Shown piece by piece: positions 1 to 10,235 of a stretch of 64,000 bases of DNA; positions within the stretch are counted from its first letter, which is position 1, and the number at the start of each line of letters is the position of its first letter. Location of the stretch: assembly GCA_013373375.1 (NCBI GenBank), contig JABXHY010000040.1, forward strand, positions 45,205-109,204, in the 5' to 3' direction. The notes beneath the pieces are model-generated. The model was not told where the DNA came from. It did no database searches and saw only the letters and a list, made by a program, of their open reading frames with translations. The DNA comes from Gammaproteobacteria bacterium. GTDB taxonomy: Bacteria; Pseudomonadota; Gammaproteobacteria; Enterobacterales; Kangiellaceae. The position numbers and the translations under genes were made by a program.

Positions 1-3000
1 TGCCGCTTTAATTTTATTAATTCGACTGTTTTGCATATACGCAGGAGAAGTTTCTTGTTTAATAGCTTGAGATAAGAATAGTTTTTGACTTTCTAATAAA
101 TCGACGCCTTGCAACCTGTACCCACTTAGCAATTCAGCAAACTCCGCGTTTTCAAATTTTGAATTCTGCTTTTCCTCTAGCAGGCTAGTGTAGTTTAAGT
201 CTCCACCATTATTAGTCCAGAAAAGTGTTCCCGTATTTTGTTGATACTTGAGGGAGTAAATTGCCATTGCATCTAGCGGAAAAGTAGCACTGCTACTCCA
301 ATCCGTGAGATCGAATAATGAAGCAGGCACGGTACCATCGCCAACTTTCAAATCAATGAATAACGCAAAGTTGTTCTCGGAGTCAAACAGCACAGGAACC
401 TTTCCTTTGAGAGGTCCTGTTAATTTTTGGGTAACCGACAGATCATCTGCACTTATTTCAAATGTATTTTTCATATTTGAAGTAATTAATGTGTTTTGAT
501 CTTTCTTAAATAAGTAGCGATAAAAGCCATTATCTAAAATCTTATCAGGTGTCACGTCAAAGTTATCGACCGTCTTATCTTTTATTTTTTCCTTATCAAA
601 AAGCTGAATTACGCCTGTATCGGTTAGCGTTATTAAACTTTCTTTTGTTAGAAATGCTTCTTTAATCGGAGTTTCAAAAGATATAAACCTGCGTGCGGCA
701 TCGATAGACTCTGTTAATAAACTATTTAGGTCAATAAGATCGCAGTAAGTCTTCATACAAATAACAAACTCATTGTCATTCGAAAAGTTCATCAGACTGT
801 ATTTTTCGCCTAGAGCCAGTTCTTGCTGAGTAACTTCAAACGCCTTTGAAGTATCCTCTAAATTAATGAGCCAAACTTGATGTTGATCTTGATTTTTATA
901 CGTGATGAAAAATAACCAGTTACCCTCTGGAGATACTTTCACTATCCAATTTTTAAACTTTGGAAATCTTCCTTCAAAAACGGAATCAACATCACCACCT
1001 GACGATATTCGATTAATGATAATCTCATCAACCACTTGTGTTATTTGTAAAACACTGTCTTGACTGGCATAAAACCATTTTTCTAAGGTCCTTGAAGACA
1101 AATACCATTTTCTTGCTGTAATCTGTTTCGGTTGGTATCGACTTAATGAGTCATCCAAAGAACGAGTAAGCCACTCATTACCCATAAACAAAATCCATGC
1201 TTGCTGAGCAATATAGGGTAGCTTTTGTATAACTTGTAATTTTGCAGTTGTGACTGAATACTGAACAATTTCTGACGCTCGTTCATCTTCCGCTACATTC
1301 ACATAAATCGAATCCTGTAATAAGCCATTTTTGTTGTATCCACTGACAGCATGAATTTCAGTTGCAAAACAATCCGTAGAAATAATTGGTAATGGCAGCT
1401 GAAGTACTTTTCTAAAACTTGACTCATCCCAAATGTAGACCGAACCATCAGAATGACCAACGGCTATCTCACCGGAATTAAGTTCACACATATCGGTTAC
1501 AGCAACTCGACTGTTGTGTGACCAACTCGATAAAAGCTTGTTATCTTTTCTATTAATTTTCATCCCGTTATATAGCGCACTGCCAACGAAAAGAAATTCA
1601 CCATTTTTGGAGTAATTCACTTTAGTCGGAAAGAACAGTCGTTCAGAAAAACCTTCACTTAACATCACAACGTCTTGTTCAGCAGTAACCAGAACGATTG
1701 CTGAATCATCATCCGTCGCGAAGCTTCCTTCAGCTAATAAGGCAGTGTCGCTTGAAGAAAACTGCATATTCAAATACGCTAATGCGAGTTCTCCCGATCG
1801 CACGTCCAAATCACAGTCAACTGGATAAGCATTTTTAATATCAACAGCCTTTTCAAAAATAACGGAATCTGAAATCCAGTTGTAAAGAGTTACTTGCTTT
1901 TCATTTACCACATACAACTCATGTGAATGTCGACTCGGACATATAAGGTCACTGGATTTAACGAGAATATCTTTAGGCTTGTTCGACTTAATTAATTCGC
2001 CAGACGCGAAGGAATAAACATTCAGTCGCCTATGAGGTGTAACACCAAATACGAAGCGCTGATCGTGACTAATAGTTAGTTGGCTGTCTTGCGCAAGCCA
2101 TGACTCCGAAGGAAAAATATCAGAGGCACTTATGTTCATTGACTCTTCACTTTGAGCCAACTTAGTATGCAAATGTTGCTTATCTGAATCTCTAACTGGG
2201 TATATACTAAAATCGCCATTCGAAAACATCTGATTTCGAAGTGCCTCTAAAACATTTTCAGATCTTGCCACCAACCACTGGTTAGCATTGGTAATCGAGT
2301 TAGTACTAAAGGATATGTTATTTGACCGACTTTGATTTGAACTTGATATCAAGTCAGTGGCAGACACTACTCCATCGAGGGTAACCAATTCCAGTTGATT
2401 ATCTCGATTAAATTGTACTGCATCGATTTTGATGCTGGCATTATTGAGTTCTATAGCAATTGATTTTTCATCAGGAGATAACACCTCTGTATAATTTTCT
2501 TTATCACACGCAGGTGAATTTAATAGCTCCGATGGGTCTTTTGATAAATTTAATGGCTGTTCTCGAATCAATTTACCAGTTGAAACATTAAACACTTTAA
2601 TCTCATCAAGAATCACCGCCCAGTTCGTCGATTTATCCGATCCATCTTCCAGTTCAAATAAACAATAACTCATGGGTATTTGTGCAAACAATTGGCCATC
2701 GTTCGACGTCTGAAAAAGAGGGCTCGGCTGATCTGTCAAGGGACCGGTTATTTCTACGTCGGATTGATCATTTGCGTTGAAGGGTATCTTTATTACGGTT
2801 CCACTTCTGGTATAAACAAACCAAAACTCATCATTGCTCAAACCTTTCATGTGGCCTAAGCCATCGATCAAGGATTCTTCTATGGTTGATAGTAACGCTG
2901 CATCATTTTCCCATAACATTTCTGCCGGTAGAGTAAATTGAATCGAGCCATCACTTAAATTGTATTTATGTAAATTAAATCCAATATCAAGCACTAAAAT

Positions 3001-4368
3001 ACTGCCATCATCTTTTCCCGGAAATAAAATTAAGCTTTGGTCATCCGAGTTAATATCGAAGGTGTTCCGTTTACCTGCTATTGTATCAATGACAGAAAAC
3101 TGTTGCTGTTGCAGTTGTATTAGGAATATCTTATTGCCATCACTCGACACAGTAATAAAATATTCGTCAGATAAATCCATACTATAACGAAAACGTTCGA
3201 CATTCTGCTGCAAATCAAAAAGTATTATGGTGTCGCCTTTTATACCAGCAGCAAACCGATTGTTAGGAGAAATATAAGGTGCGGAGTCGAAATGTAAGCC
3301 TAATGATCGTCGGTAAGTCAGTCGATTTGCCTCTGCAAATGCGATTGACTTCTCATGGATACTGACGCTGTCTGGATTAAGTTCTGTAGCATAAGAAAAG
3401 TAAACATTAGCATTTACAAAACGCTTCTCTTCGAATGCTTGTCGGCCATAGCCAGCATAAGCCTCCGCTAAGCTTTGCTCAGCTTCCTGCTGTTTTAAAT
3501 TGGCCAACATTTCATTTTTGACAGCTTGTTGCTGATTGGTATAAGCCAAAATTCCTGCGCCGACAGCAATAATCGCTAGCGCTGCTACTCCAGCTAACCA
3601 ACGACGTAATCGTTTTGCTCTTTGCTGCTCCAGTTGCAATTGATAAGCTTTATCTCTCTGAGTTAATTCACCTAAAGGTACCCCCAATATTCCAGCGATT
3701 ATTTTCAAGAGCATTAACTGACGTTGTTCTTCATATTGCTCAGTGATTTGTTTCAATTCTTTTTCTGCTAAATTGAATTGAGTTAAATAACCTTTCAAAG
3801 CCAGACTGTTGGTAAAACTCTGCTTTAAGTTTCCATTAATATTGACGCGAAAATCCGCAGCAATAGGTTCTGCTCGCTTACCTGTTGGCTCTCCATCACT
3901 GGAATACTCAAACTGTAAAGGTTGTGGAAAACATTCCTGATTAACTTCGAAACCCAAGGATAGTTTTTGTGTATCCCAACTAACATTGGGCTCACCATCT
4001 AAAATAGCCGCTATAATCTTGTCAGAATGGCCCAACTTTTTAAAATACTGAATTTCTTCTGCAACATAAGTTGAAGCAACTGCATTAGGCGAACACAGGA
4101 CAATCAGTACCTTAGAATGCTCTAGCGCATTTTGAATAGAGGAACCCAGGTTAGCATCGGCAGGCAACTCGTCTTCATCACGAAACACTGGATAGATTTT
4201 TTCAGGAATTGTTTCTCCACGAGTGTTTTCAGTTCCAATAAGCTCTTGAGGAACTTGATAGGTCTCTAATGCTTGATGCAGCCAGGTCGCCCACTGCCGT
4301 CCTTGTTGAATATTGTCTGCATGCCGATAAGAAATAAAAGCATAGTATTCTTTATACGGTTGTTTCAT
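1..4368 (-). CDS. TIR-domain membrane protein with long beta-propeller region (3' end beyond window)
   Basis: The reading frame starts at ATG 4368 and stays open to base 1, so at least 1456 codons are present and the C-terminus is missing. Residues 1-180 form a bacterial TIR_2-type domain: FISYRHAD near residue 11, VFRDEDELP near 61, LCSPNA near 91, and a conserved EE pair at 104-105 where TIR NADases carry the catalytic Glu. A helix (about 256-276) predicts a membrane anchor. The rest is low-similarity beta-rich sequence with SPDEKSIAI and SNDNEF type motifs, as in WD40-like propellers. The TIR domain is probably cytosolic; which side the propeller lies on is uncertain. It is a diverged paralogue of the protein at 4924-10125, with the same domain order. 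NADase or defence function is inferred from the fold only. The plus-strand frames inside it are shadows. Confidence 0.85.
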   Translation of the reverse strand, partial: MKQPYKEYYAFISYRHADNIQQGRQWATWLHQALETYQVPQELIGTENTRGETIPEKIYPVFRDEDELPADANLGSSIQNALEHSKVLIVLCSPNAVASTYVAEEIQYFKKLGHSDKIIAAILDGEPNVSWDTQKLSLGFEVNQECFPQPLQFEYSSDGEPTGKRAEPIAADFRVNINGNLKQSFTNSLALKGYLTQFNLAEKELKQITEQYEEQRQLMLLKIIAGILGVPLGELTQRDKAYQLQLEQQRAKRLRRWLAGVAALAIIAVGAGILAYTNQQQAVKNEMLANLKQQEAEQSLAEAYAGYGRQAFEEKRFVNANVYFSYATELNPDSVSIHEKSIAFAEANRLTYRRSLGLHFDSAPYISPNNRFAAGIKGDTIILFDLQQNVERFRYSMDLSDEYFITVSSDGNKIFLIQLQQQQFSVIDTIAGKRNTFDINSDDQSLILFPGKDDGSILVLDIGFNLHKYNLSDGSIQFTLPAEMLWENDAALLSTIEESLIDGLGHMKGLSNDEFWFVYTRSGTVIKIPFNANDQSDVEITGPLTDQPSPLFQTSNDGQLFAQIPMSYCLFELEDGSDKSTNWAVILDEIKVFNVSTGKLIREQPLNLSKDPSELLNSPACDKENYTEVLSPDEKSIAIELNNASIKIDAVQFNRDNQLELVTLDGVVSATDLISSSNQSRSNNISFSTNSITNANQWLVARSENVLEALRNQMFSNGDFSIYPVRDSDKQHLHTKLAQSEESMNISASDIFPSESWLAQDSQLTISHDQRFVFGVTPHRRLNVYSFASGELIKSNKPKDILVKSSDLICPSRHSHELYVVNEKQVTLYNWISDSVIFEKAVDIKNAYPVDCDLDVRSGELALAYLNMQFSSSDTALLAEGSFATDDDSAIVLVTAEQDVVMLSEGFSERLFFPTKVNYSKNGEFLFVGSALYNGMKINRKDNKLLSSWSHNSRVAVTDMCELNSGEIAVGHSDGSVYIWDESSFRKVLQLPLPIISTDCFATEIHAVSGYNKNGLLQDSIYVNVAEDERASEIVQYSVTTAKLQVIQKLPYIAQQAWILFMGNEWLTRSLDDSLSRYQPKQITARKWYLSSRTLEKWFYASQDSVLQITQVVDEIIINRISSGGDVDSVFEGRFPKFKNWIVKVSPEGNWLFFITYKNQDQHQVWLINLEDTSKAFEVTQQELALGEKYSLMNFSNDNEFVICMKTYCDLIDLNSLLTESIDAARRFISFETPIKEAFLTKESLITLTDTGVIQLFDKEKIKDKTVDNFDVTPDKILDNGFYRYLFKKDQNTLITSNMKNTFEISADDLSVTQKLTGPLKGKVPVLFDSENNFALFIDLKVGDGTVPASLFDLTDWSSSATFPLDAMAIYSLKYQQNTGTLFWTNNGGDLNYTSLLEEKQNSKFENAEFAELLSGYRLQGVDLLESQKLFLSQAIKQETSPAYMQNSRINKIKAA

Positions 4369-4514
4369 GCAGTTGCCCTAAGCTTTAATGTTTATTACCA
4401 GTGTTACTGAATCAAAAGGTCGAACTTGCGACCTTATTGACCTCGAGCTTTTACTTAAATTAACTTTGGCAGTAATTGCGAATATTATTCAAATCCTTTT
4501 AAAATGAGCACTTG

Positions 4515-4871
4515 TTAAGCCTTTTTAACAAACTCAGACTTCAACATCATATTACCAGCACCATCGACTTTACAATCCAAATCATGATCACCCTCCACCA
4601 ATCGTTTAATGGTCGCTTTAGTACCAACTTTTAAAGTGGTTGATGTTCCCTTAACCTTTAGATCTTTGATCAAGGTTACCTTGTCATTTTCTGCCAACAC
4701 ATTTCCATTACTGTCCTTCACTATCATACACTCACCACTCGTTGCCTCTGGGCTGAGCTCCTCTTTCGTTTCTTCCCATTCGTGACCACATTCTGGACAA
4801 ATTAACATTTGACGGTCGATGTAGGCATACTTCGAATTACATTCTGGACATGGAGGTAAATTTTCTAACAT
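4515..4871 (-). CDS. yjdM: Zinc-ribbon protein YjdM (PhnA family)
   Basis: A protein of 118 residues matching the E. coli YjdM/PhnA family (about 111 aa) over its whole length. The N-terminal zinc ribbon has CPEC, then a second CPEC about 17 residues on. The C-terminal SH3-like part has the family motifs [28 protein letters not shown] and KSEFVKKA. I chose ATG 4871 over an upstream in-frame TTG at 4883 because a GAGAG ribosome-binding sequence sits just upstream of the ATG and the family starts near this point. The name came from proximity to phosphonate genes; its molecular role is unclear, and no phosphonate genes are nearby. It lies between two TIR-propeller genes on the same strand, 52 bp after the upstream one. 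Confidence 0.93.
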   Translation of the reverse strand: MLENLPPCPECNSKYAYIDRQMLICPECGHEWEETKEELSPEATSGECMIVKDSNGNVLAENDKVTLIKDLKVKGTSTTLKVGTKATIKRLVEGDHDLDCKVDGAGNMMLKSEFVKKA

Positions 4872-4923
4872 GGCGGCTCTCAACTCATTATATTATCAAT
4901 CGTAAAACGACGAGCATTTTATA

Positions 4924-7900
4924 CTAATCCGCCGCCATTGTTGACGTTTTGTTTCCAATTAAGGATTGCGCCTTTTCGATTAACGATTGTCCAAAACTTA
5001 AAATTCTCATACTCCGATAGCTACCTTCTTTAAACAGTAAGAATACACTGGATTCATCTTCCGATATGGTCGCCATCAGGAGTTCACGTTGAGTTTTGTT
5101 GATATCCAGTAGCCGCCCGGCTCTTCTGTCCCACAATACTATTTGGGAGCTGGAGTAAAGCAATCCAAATTGTTCACTCATATAGATTCTGTATGGGTTA
5201 GTAGCAAAGTTTGATTCGACAATTAAAGTACCGTAATTTTTTTCAAGCTGCCCAGTCTCTAGGCTCCAAAGCTGCACAATTCCCTTACTACTTACGGTGT
5301 AGAGTTGGTTGTTGTCCACAATAAAATCCGAGATTGTGCCATCCACCCCCTGAATCACTGATTGCAGCTTATTTTGCACAGGCTCTATGATACTCAAGCG
5401 GTTATCCGCAGATTGAATTATTAATAGCTTGCGACTTTTAGCAAGCCGAGCTAAAGGGTTGCCCATCATTGAACTCTTCTTTGCCACATAACGATGGAGC
5501 AAATAGTTGCTCTTGGCTTCTTTTAACGTCGGCACAATTGAGTTGGTGTAAAACTGCTGTTCTGGTATAAATTCATTAATTCCAATTAGAATTTGTCGCT
5601 TGGAGACTAAATCATATTGCCAATGTAAATTGCTATTAACTTGTGCTCTTAATACACCGCTGCCTAAAACGAGCTTTGGTGTTTGAGGTGACATCGAGAT
5701 ATTATCGACAGCAACCCCACTTTCTAAGTCTATAACTTTCATTTCATAAGTTTGCGCAATATTATCATAGTTGGGAACGAATAATTTCATACCTATGTCG
5801 TCGATCAACACTTTAAAATCATACTGACTGACATAGTAGTTTTGTACTTGATGCTGATAAACAACTTTCCCATCTAACACTCGAATAACATCGAAGCCGT
5901 TCGAATGATTTTGTATGACAAATCGCCTGTTCTCGGACAGTACGATAAAGTCGTACTCTTTTCTTTCCATAATTGATTTCAAAGACTGCAAGTCAAAAAT
6001 TGACAGATGATCAATGGATTTTTTAACTATTCGATTTTGAGAGTCATTTATCCAATAGGACTGCAGCTCTCCGAGCTCAATTTCAGAGATTGAGTTTGAA
6101 TCGGTATTCCATATGAGGGAGTTGCCATTTGATAATATCAGCAATGCTTGCTTGGACTTTTCTAAGTACTCTATGCCCATAAAGTAAGAACTAAACGAAG
6201 AGGAATCCAATGAAATTTTCTGCTCACGAATGACACTGTTGGAAGTAAGATCCAATAATATCGTTGTCATATTTTGATCAATTGCGATTATTTTATTGGC
6301 AGTAGCGTTCAACTTGTACGCCAGCAAACCCTTCGGCAGCCCAATAGGTTGCAAATTACCTTTGTTGTTCAGCGGCTGCCAAAGTAATAACTGTCCATCC
6401 GCTCTCTCAATGACGAAGCTTTTACCGGATTCATCACTCGTGATATTCCTCATTCCACCTTCTAACTCTTTCTCAAAATCAAAAGTCGCCACCACTTTAT
6501 TTTCAACAAGGCTGTAAGCAGAAAGTCCTTTATCGTTATCAAAATACAAAAACACTTCTGACTCAGAATTTATTTGAGGTAATACATAATTTATGTCCGT
6601 TTCTACAGTTGATGCATTCGTACTATTTTTATTATTTACGATTAATATCTTATGCTGTTGTTGGTAAATTACCTTACCATTATCGAGCGGAATTGTTTGA
6701 TTAACGATGGACTGTTGGCAATTATTCAAATCCGATTTATTATAATTTGTATAAAGATTCGGAGTGGCTTTAAAATCCCAAGAGCAGTGCTGTCCGTCAA
6801 AACCAAATACTTCCACAGAGTTTTCCGATAGAAACCTTAGGAAGGAATAGTTACCTATTAACTTAGCGATTTGTTTTCCAGTAGTTGTATTGTATATTTC
6901 GAAGCTCTGTTGATTAAAAAGTACCAAATATACACCATCATCTGAGACGATTGCTTTACCTTGTGAATAAGAAGTTTCAACACTTCCTTTTTGTTCAAGC
7001 GTATCGGTTTGGTAAACCTGATACTTATCTTTAATGCGTGCACTCAAGTACTGTTCATTTTCACTTATTGTAATTAATGAAGGCTCATCGTCTTTACCCC
7101 AGCTTAGTTGCTTTACGATTTTGCCGGTAGCTTGATCGAGCGCAAACCATGCAGTTTTTGAATACACTATTATAATTTTTTTATTAACAGAGAGTATTTT
7201 AAGGTCCTGTTGCTCTAACTCGGTCTGCCATAGGCTTGCGTCTCGCTCATATTGGGTGGTGTAAACCAAAGACTTTTCGACACCTTGTGTGTCAGTGAAC
7301 TCCTCGATGATCAATAGCTCATTCGAGTCGGGTAAAAATTTCGCATCGACAAAGCGCTGATAACTTTTCGAGTCGCTATGTAATTGCAGCGTTTGAATTG
7401 CGGCACCAGTTCTACTCTCATAGATCAACACATCGGAGCCTTTCCCCATAAGAACAAATTTGCCATCGTCGGACATAGAGCTTAATCCAGTAGAACCATG
7501 ACCAATTTGATAGCGAGCGATCAGTTCTCCAGATTCTAAATTTATTAATCCTAATACATTATTATTAAAGTCGAGCACAGCACGATTATTGTCCCATGAA
7601 AAATAATTGTTAGAAAAGCCAAAAGGATTAAGTGGTGCTGGCAACGCAACTTTCTTGCCTCCAAAGCCCTTCTTGATAAAGGGTACTGACATTTGACTGA
7701 TCCAACTATTGCTCTTATCGTTGTACACCATATCGAGCATTTGTTCCTTCGACCAATGCATATACTCCAGTGGAGTTTTCGCACTACTGAATCGGAGTTC
7801 ACCCTGCTGTAATGTATCGACACTTATTACTTGAGAGTTCTCAGAAACTCCAATGTTAAGAACCTTATCTTTATCCGAGTAAATGAGTTGTTCTATGGTA

Positions 7901-10125
7901 AGTTCTTCTGGTCTCTCCGGTGGTGCGATCCCAATCAAGCCGAATTCCGTTGAGAAAACTAATTTACTACCGTCCGGGCTGTAGGCCATTTGATTAATCG
8001 CCTGAGTTGTTTTAACTGATTTGGCAATAACTTTCTCTTCAGTACTGCCTTTCTCTTCAATACTGCCTTTCTCTTCAATACGGTCTTTCTCTGCAATTTT
8101 TTCTACTGCTTTTACTTTGGAGTCAGAATCTATTACTGCAAAATAATCTGAGCCAGCCACTGTTAATTGAGACTTGTTTGCTGGATTTATCGCTATATTA
8201 TTAATTGGGCCAGTCAAATGGTGCAGCGGACTCTTATTGTTATTGCCAATATCGTAAAAGCGAACACGTCCATCAGTTCCTGCGAAGACAAACTGATTCC
8301 CTTTTTCTGTTCGTACAGCTTCTACTTTAGGATAATTGAAGGCAGCCCCTGGGTTAATATAAGGAGGCGAAAGCGCAAAAACAGGTGAGTAACTTTCTGT
8401 AGAATAAACATTAACTGACTGATAGTTGTACAAAATCAAGCTGTTATCAGCCGAATGATATAGCAAGCTAGCGCCAAAAGGCTCATAATCATCCAACAGC
8501 TTTTTCTTCTCACCATTTACTAAATCAAACCTCCATACTGTTTGATTTTTATTATAAATAATTTCACCATCATTCTCTGTTAGTGCAATCTGATCGGCAA
8601 AGCTCAGTCCAAAATCTGAGTAAGTAGCGACTGTCTTAAGGCTTTGAAAATCAATCAGTTTCAACTCTGTTTCTAAGTAACTGATAATGTATTTTTCATG
8701 GCTCGAAAAACTAAGCTTTTCGATTGCTCGAGGACTTCCATAATTGTCATTAAAGTTTTCATACAACACTAACGTTTGCTTCTTATCTAAATTAGTCAGT
8801 GACGTCTTAACTATTTCGCCAGCAATTGAATAAACCAGCGACAAATTATCGTCGCCTAGAACAAGGTTATCGGGATATCGGTTGTCACCAACGACCTTCT
8901 GGGTTAAATCTTTGCCATCAGATAGATCGTATATCGCAGCCACCTGCCAGCCATTAACAACGAGATAACGATTGTTATTACTGAAGGTAAGCGCAGGATT
9001 CATACGCCCAAATGAAAATTGATGTAACTTAGTTCTCGACGCCAAATCCCATACACATAATACACCCTCCTCATCAACACTCGCCGCTAAACTCCCATCG
9101 TCACTCATCACCAACTCAATAATATTCGCAGTGTGATCATTAAAGGTCGCTAATAAAGTACTCGATTGAACATCCCAAAACTTAACTTGAGTATCATTAC
9201 TCGTCGTTACAATAAACTGCGCACTCTTATCGGCAGCAATATGAGTGATAGCTCCTTCGTGCGCTTCGATAATTTTTGATTCCTCGTAGCTGGCAACGGC
9301 ACGATACAATGCAAGCTCAGCGTCTCTCAGGTAAGGTCTTTCAGGATTAGTGTAATCTTGAGGCAAGGCTTTAAGAGCAAGCTTAAGTGCTTGAGTTCGA
9401 TCGCCACTTTGCAAAGCTTTCTCTGCCTGTTGAGTCAGGTTTTGACTTTCTTCCAATAATTTTTGTTGCTCTATGTTTTGCAAATATTGCCAATAATAGA
9501 CGACACCGATTACAGCAAACAAAGCAATAACACCACTAATTGCCATTCGTTGCTTTTTTCGTCTTTTTTCTCGACCAAATAGGTTATCGAAGTCGACACC
9601 CAATAAGCCTGCCAATAGTTTTAATTTACTGCGCTCTTTACCATCTTTATTAAAATCGGCAGCAATTGGCTCTTCGCGTTCATCCGATAAACTTCCATCC
9701 GCTAACACTTTAAACCTAAGTGGTGCGGGAAAGCATTCATCATCCTCACGGCCATCGTCGGAAGCGTTTGGCTCTCCATCGATGATAAGGCAAAGAATTC
9801 GATTCGCTTTCCCCATCGTTTTAAAGGATTTAATTTCTTCGCCGACCCAACGCGACTTGGCAGAATTTGGGCTACAGATAACAATAAGGTAATCGGAAGC
9901 TTCAAGAGCAGCCTGAATTACGCCCCCGAGATCAGCTGAGGTTGGAAGTTCATCACGATCGCGAAAAACTGGCTTTAGTTTTTTAGGGACTTTTCCATCT
10001 CTTCCATCAGCATTCACCAGGTGTCCTGGCGTTCGATAGGACTCAAGACTTTTATGCAGCCACTTAGCGTACTTTTCATCTTTACTTGAATAACTGATAA
10101 AAGCCGAATACTGACGTTGTGTCAT
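4924..10125 (-). CDS. TIR-domain membrane protein with WD40-like propellers
   Basis: A 1733-residue protein. The TIR_2 domain covers about residues 1-165: FISYSSKD (9-16), VFRDRDELP (53-61), VICSPNSAKSRW (82-93), then GEEI with the putative catalytic Glu at 96 or 97. A linker containing EPIAADF and LAGLLGVDFDNLFGRE follows. Next come a membrane helix (about 193-212), a coiled-coil stretch (216-240), and about 1450 residues of propeller-like repeats, clearest near residues 290-375 (VKFWDVQSS, LCVWDLAS) and near the C-terminus (VQLWSLETG). An acidic/lysine hexapeptide repeat interrupts it, encoded by an 18-bp tandem repeat at 8032-8103. TIR-propeller proteins are plausible NAD-cleaving sensors, but nothing in the sequence shows the trigger. 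The start ATG 10125 is divergent from the MFS gene. Confidence 0.9.
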   Translation of the reverse strand: MTQRQYSAFISYSSKDEKYAKWLHKSLESYRTPGHLVNADGRDGKVPKKLKPVFRDRDELPTSADLGGVIQAALEASDYLIVICSPNSAKSRWVGEEIKSFKTMGKANRILCLIIDGEPNASDDGREDDECFPAPLRFKVLADGSLSDEREEPIAADFNKDGKERSKLKLLAGLLGVDFDNLFGREKRRKKQRMAISGVIALFAVIGVVYYWQYLQNIEQQKLLEESQNLTQQAEKALQSGDRTQALKLALKALPQDYTNPERPYLRDAELALYRAVASYEESKIIEAHEGAITHIAADKSAQFIVTTSNDTQVKFWDVQSSTLLATFNDHTANIIELVMSDDGSLAASVDEEGVLCVWDLASRTKLHQFSFGRMNPALTFSNNNRYLVVNGWQVAAIYDLSDGKDLTQKVVGDNRYPDNLVLGDDNLSLVYSIAGEIVKTSLTNLDKKQTLVLYENFNDNYGSPRAIEKLSFSSHEKYIISYLETELKLIDFQSLKTVATYSDFGLSFADQIALTENDGEIIYNKNQTVWRFDLVNGEKKKLLDDYEPFGASLLYHSADNSLILYNYQSVNVYSTESYSPVFALSPPYINPGAAFNYPKVEAVRTEKGNQFVFAGTDGRVRFYDIGNNNKSPLHHLTGPINNIAINPANKSQLTVAGSDYFAVIDSDSKVKAVEKIAEKDRIEEKGSIEEKGSTEEKVIAKSVKTTQAINQMAYSPDGSKLVFSTEFGLIGIAPPERPEELTIEQLIYSDKDKVLNIGVSENSQVISVDTLQQGELRFSSAKTPLEYMHWSKEQMLDMVYNDKSNSWISQMSVPFIKKGFGGKKVALPAPLNPFGFSNNYFSWDNNRAVLDFNNNVLGLINLESGELIARYQIGHGSTGLSSMSDDGKFVLMGKGSDVLIYESRTGAAIQTLQLHSDSKSYQRFVDAKFLPDSNELLIIEEFTDTQGVEKSLVYTTQYERDASLWQTELEQQDLKILSVNKKIIIVYSKTAWFALDQATGKIVKQLSWGKDDEPSLITISENEQYLSARIKDKYQVYQTDTLEQKGSVETSYSQGKAIVSDDGVYLVLFNQQSFEIYNTTTGKQIAKLIGNYSFLRFLSENSVEVFGFDGQHCSWDFKATPNLYTNYNKSDLNNCQQSIVNQTIPLDNGKVIYQQQHKILIVNNKNSTNASTVETDINYVLPQINSESEVFLYFDNDKGLSAYSLVENKVVATFDFEKELEGGMRNITSDESGKSFVIERADGQLLLWQPLNNKGNLQPIGLPKGLLAYKLNATANKIIAIDQNMTTILLDLTSNSVIREQKISLDSSSFSSYFMGIEYLEKSKQALLILSNGNSLIWNTDSNSISEIELGELQSYWINDSQNRIVKKSIDHLSIFDLQSLKSIMERKEYDFIVLSENRRFVIQNHSNGFDVIRVLDGKVVYQHQVQNYYVSQYDFKVLIDDIGMKLFVPNYDNIAQTYEMKVIDLESGVAVDNISMSPQTPKLVLGSGVLRAQVNSNLHWQYDLVSKRQILIGINEFIPEQQFYTNSIVPTLKEAKSNYLLHRYVAKKSSMMGNPLARLAKSRKLLIIQSADNRLSIIEPVQNKLQSVIQGVDGTISDFIVDNNQLYTVSSKGIVQLWSLETGQLEKNYGTLIVESNFATNPYRIYMSEQFGLLYSSSQIVLWDRRAGRLLDINKTQRELLMATISEDESSVFLLFKEGSYRSMRILSFGQSLIEKAQSLIGNKTSTMAAD
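8032..8103 (-). repeat. 18-bp in-frame tandem repeat, 4 copies
   Basis: Four consecutive 18-bp units start at 8032, 8050, 8068 and 8086; the fourth is degenerate. Units one and two differ at one base. On the coding strand they encode a charged hexapeptide (EEKGSI-like) inside the TIR-propeller protein, probably a flexible loop between blades. Because 18 is a multiple of three, copy changes keep the frame and only change loop length. Confidence 0.85.
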
Positions 10126-10235
10126 GGAAGATTCTCAATCAATCTTTTTTTAACAAACTTAGCTGCTTCTGTTGCACTTATCAACTGAACTGGTTAGCTT
10201 GGCGTTATCGATTTGCAATTATCGTTTGGCAACCA

